Source: Streptomyces nigra (GTDB lineage Bacteria > Actinomycetota > Actinomycetes > Streptomycetales > Streptomycetaceae). From it: a stretch of 64,000 bases of DNA. Shown here piece after piece: positions 62,713-64,000 of the stretch. Where the stretch lies: the NCBI RefSeq assembly GCF_003074055.1, contig NZ_CP029043.1, positions 3,650,501-3,714,500 on the forward strand, in the 5' to 3' direction. A program made the translations under genes and the position numbers. The notes under the pieces are model-generated. The model saw only the letters and a program-made list of their open reading frames with translations, did no database searches and was not told the origin of the DNA. How positions within the stretch are numbered: the first letter of the stretch is position 1; every line of letters starts with the position of its first letter.

Positions 62713-63552
62713 ATGTCTGCCCCCCACCCGCGCACAGCGCGCGCCGGAAGCGATCTCCGGATAATGCGGGCCGCGGTGTTCGCCGCGGTCTGCGTCGTGC
62801 TGGCCGGGACCGGGCACGCGCTCGGCTCGTGCGCCACGGTTCCGCTGTGGACGCTGGGCGCCGGGTTCCTGGGGGTCGTCCTCGTCACGGTGCCGCTCAC
62901 CGGCCGGGTGCGCTCGCTGCCCGGCACCGCCGCGCTGCTCGCCGGCGGACAGACCGTCCTGCACACGCTGTTCGGGCTCGGGCAGCACGGGGCGGTGACG
63001 GCCGGGGCGACCTCGGCGGCCTCCGGCTCCGGGGCGGCGTCCGACGCGACGCTCGTGCAGCAGGCCGCGCGGCTTGTCTGCGGCACCGCCGCCGCGGCGA
63101 TCAGTCCCGCCCAGGCCGAACGGATCCTCACCGAGGCCCGGATCGGCCCGGGTTCGGGGGCGCACGCCGCGCACCTGGACGCCATGGCCCCGGCGGCGGA
63201 CGCGACGTCCGTGTCGCTGCTGCCGTCGCTGCCGATGCTGCTCGCCCACCTTCTCGCGGCCCTCGCCGGAGGGTGGCTGCTGCGGCGCGGTGATCTGGCC
63301 CTGCTGCGGATCGCCGAGATGTCCGCGCTGTCGGCGCACACCGTCGCCGAGGGCGCACTCGTACGGTCCCTGCGCGGGGCCCTCGCGCTGGTGCGCGCCC
63401 TGCGGGCCGGGCTGCCGGGCGTCCCGGAGGCCGGTCCGCGTCCGCCGCGCGCCGGGGGACGGGCCGTGCCCGCCCCGCCCACCGTCGTACTCCAGCACTC
63501 CGTGATCAGGCGCGGCCCGCCGGCCGCCGACGCGTTCCGCCTCGCCGCCTGA
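62713..63552 (+). CDS. Hypothetical integral membrane protein, next to the YcnI-like gene
   Basis: A 279-residue protein with several hydrophobic segments (MRAAVFAAVCVVLAGTGHAL, LWTLGAGFLGVVLVTVPL, SLLPSLPMLLAHLLAALAGGWLL) and a basic proline-rich tail. It occurs beside YcnI copper proteins in streptomycetes and may take part in copper handling, but that is contextual. Confidence 0.65.
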   Translation: MSAPHPRTARAGSDLRIMRAAVFAAVCVVLAGTGHALGSCATVPLWTLGAGFLGVVLVTVPLTGRVRSLPGTAALLAGGQTVLHTLFGLGQHGAVTAGATSAASGSGAASDATLVQQAARLVCGTAAAAISPAQAERILTEARIGPGSGAHAAHLDAMAPAADATSVSLLPSLPMLLAHLLAALAGGWLLRRGDLALLRIAEMSALSAHTVAEGALVRSLRGALALVRALRAGLPGVPEAGPRPPRAGGRAVPAPPTVVLQHSVIRRGPPAADAFRLAA

Positions 63553-63764
63553 CACGACGCGACCACCACTCCACCCACGGGGTGTGAAGGGGCCGCCGTC
63601 GTGCGGCACGCGCGCGTGCGCCCGTCCCCGTCACGGGGCGGTCCGGCACGCCTGTCCCCGGTGACCGGTTTCCCGCCGATCCCGTGTGATCAGGCACCTT
63701 CGCGCACGCGTACTCCTCTTCACCACCGGAAATCCCGTAACTCACCCACAGTGGAGTGCTCCGA

Positions 63765-64000
63765 ATGAAGGCCTCTCGTCTCGCCGCCGCCGGCACCCTC
63801 GCCGGCACCGCCGTGCTCGCCCTGTCCGCGCCCGCGTTCGCCCATGTCAGCGTGCAGCCGGAGGGCGAGGCCGCCAAGGGCGGTTACGCGGTCGTCGACT
63901 TCAAGGTGCCCAACGAGCGCGACAACGCCTCGACCACCAAGCTCGAGGTCACCTTCCCGACCGACCACCCGCTCGCGTCCGTGATGCCGCAGCCGGTGCC
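63765..64000 (+). CDS. YcnI/DUF1775 family copper-related protein (partial)
   Basis: The first 78 residues only; the gene continues past the window edge. A signal peptide ends before AHVSV, leaving an N-terminal histidine, as in copper-binding YcnI proteins. The mature start matches the DUF1775 pattern (VSVQPEGEAAKGGYAVVDFKVPNERDNASTTKLEVTFP). Likely exported copper chaperone. Confidence 0.88.
   Translation, partial: MKASRLAAAGTLAGTAVLALSAPAFAHVSVQPEGEAAKGGYAVVDFKVPNERDNASTTKLEVTFPTDHPLASVMPQPV

Overview
The window is high-GC chromosomal DNA of a Streptomyces-type actinomycete. The evidence is the strong G/C bias at third codon positions, many GTG starts with GGAGG-like ribosome sites, a subtilisin-inhibitor (SSI) gene, Spd/Tra plasmid-transfer genes, MocR, DUF5926 and SpoIIE/anti-sigma type regulators, and tRNA genes lacking an encoded CCA end.

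Layout. 1-10.2 kb is ordinary chromosome: an NAD-dependent epimerase with a divergent TetR regulator and two matching palindromic operators, an OmpR/histidine kinase pair, a DUF2797 protein, MarR and DeoR regulators, an MFS exporter and a peptidase E. 10.33-24.68 kb is an integrated actinomycete integrative and conjugative element (AICE). It is bounded by a 48-bp direct repeat taken from the 3' end of a tRNA-Arg(ACG) gene. Its core reads left to right: DUF6284, DUF2637/Spd, RRQRL zinc protein, SpdD-like, FtsK-type Tra, a C5-methyltransferase-like protein, primase-polymerase, replication ATPase, an iteron-like repeat cluster, excisionase and tyrosine integrase. Its left third is cargo of lower GC: an HNH-domain protein and an oppositely oriented HTH-sensor/PP2C phosphatase pair of unknown role.

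24.9-39.4 kb returns to chromosome: tRNA-Ser(GCU), an SSI inhibitor, a 1360-residue PAS/degenerate-kinase/receiver protein, an acyl-CoA ligase with a palindromic operator, an ECF sigma factor, a lipid-transfer thiolase coupled to a fused MaoC-DUF35-MaoC protein (a steroid-side-chain-like pair), a primase-polymerase with a near-consensus SOS box, and a MerR-controlled aldo/keto reductase. 40-43.9 kb is a second integration hot spot at tRNA-Ser(UGA). An exact 80-bp duplication of the tRNA end flanks a 1.86-kb islet, and an older degenerate copy lies further left, beside a secreted cationic protein and a small membrane protein.

43.9-64 kb holds an HtrA protease, a glycerophosphodiesterase, a SpoIIAB-like ATPase, a DUF5926 protein, another primase-polymerase domain protein, a SpoIIE-type phosphatase, a Xaa-Pro aminopeptidase, a MocR regulator and MFS exporter with tandem operators, and a five-gene operon (secreted four-cysteine protein, lipoprotein, MacB-like ABC ATPase and permease, second lipoprotein). 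It ends in a YcnI-like gene cut by the window edge.

The best candidates for undescribed biology are the HTH-sensor/PP2C pair, the HNH cargo protein, the secreted-protein plus ABC/lipoprotein operon, and the secreted cationic protein with its membrane partner. The two integrated elements also share a dispersed hairpin repeat and related short repeats. No CRISPR array or intact insertion sequence was seen.
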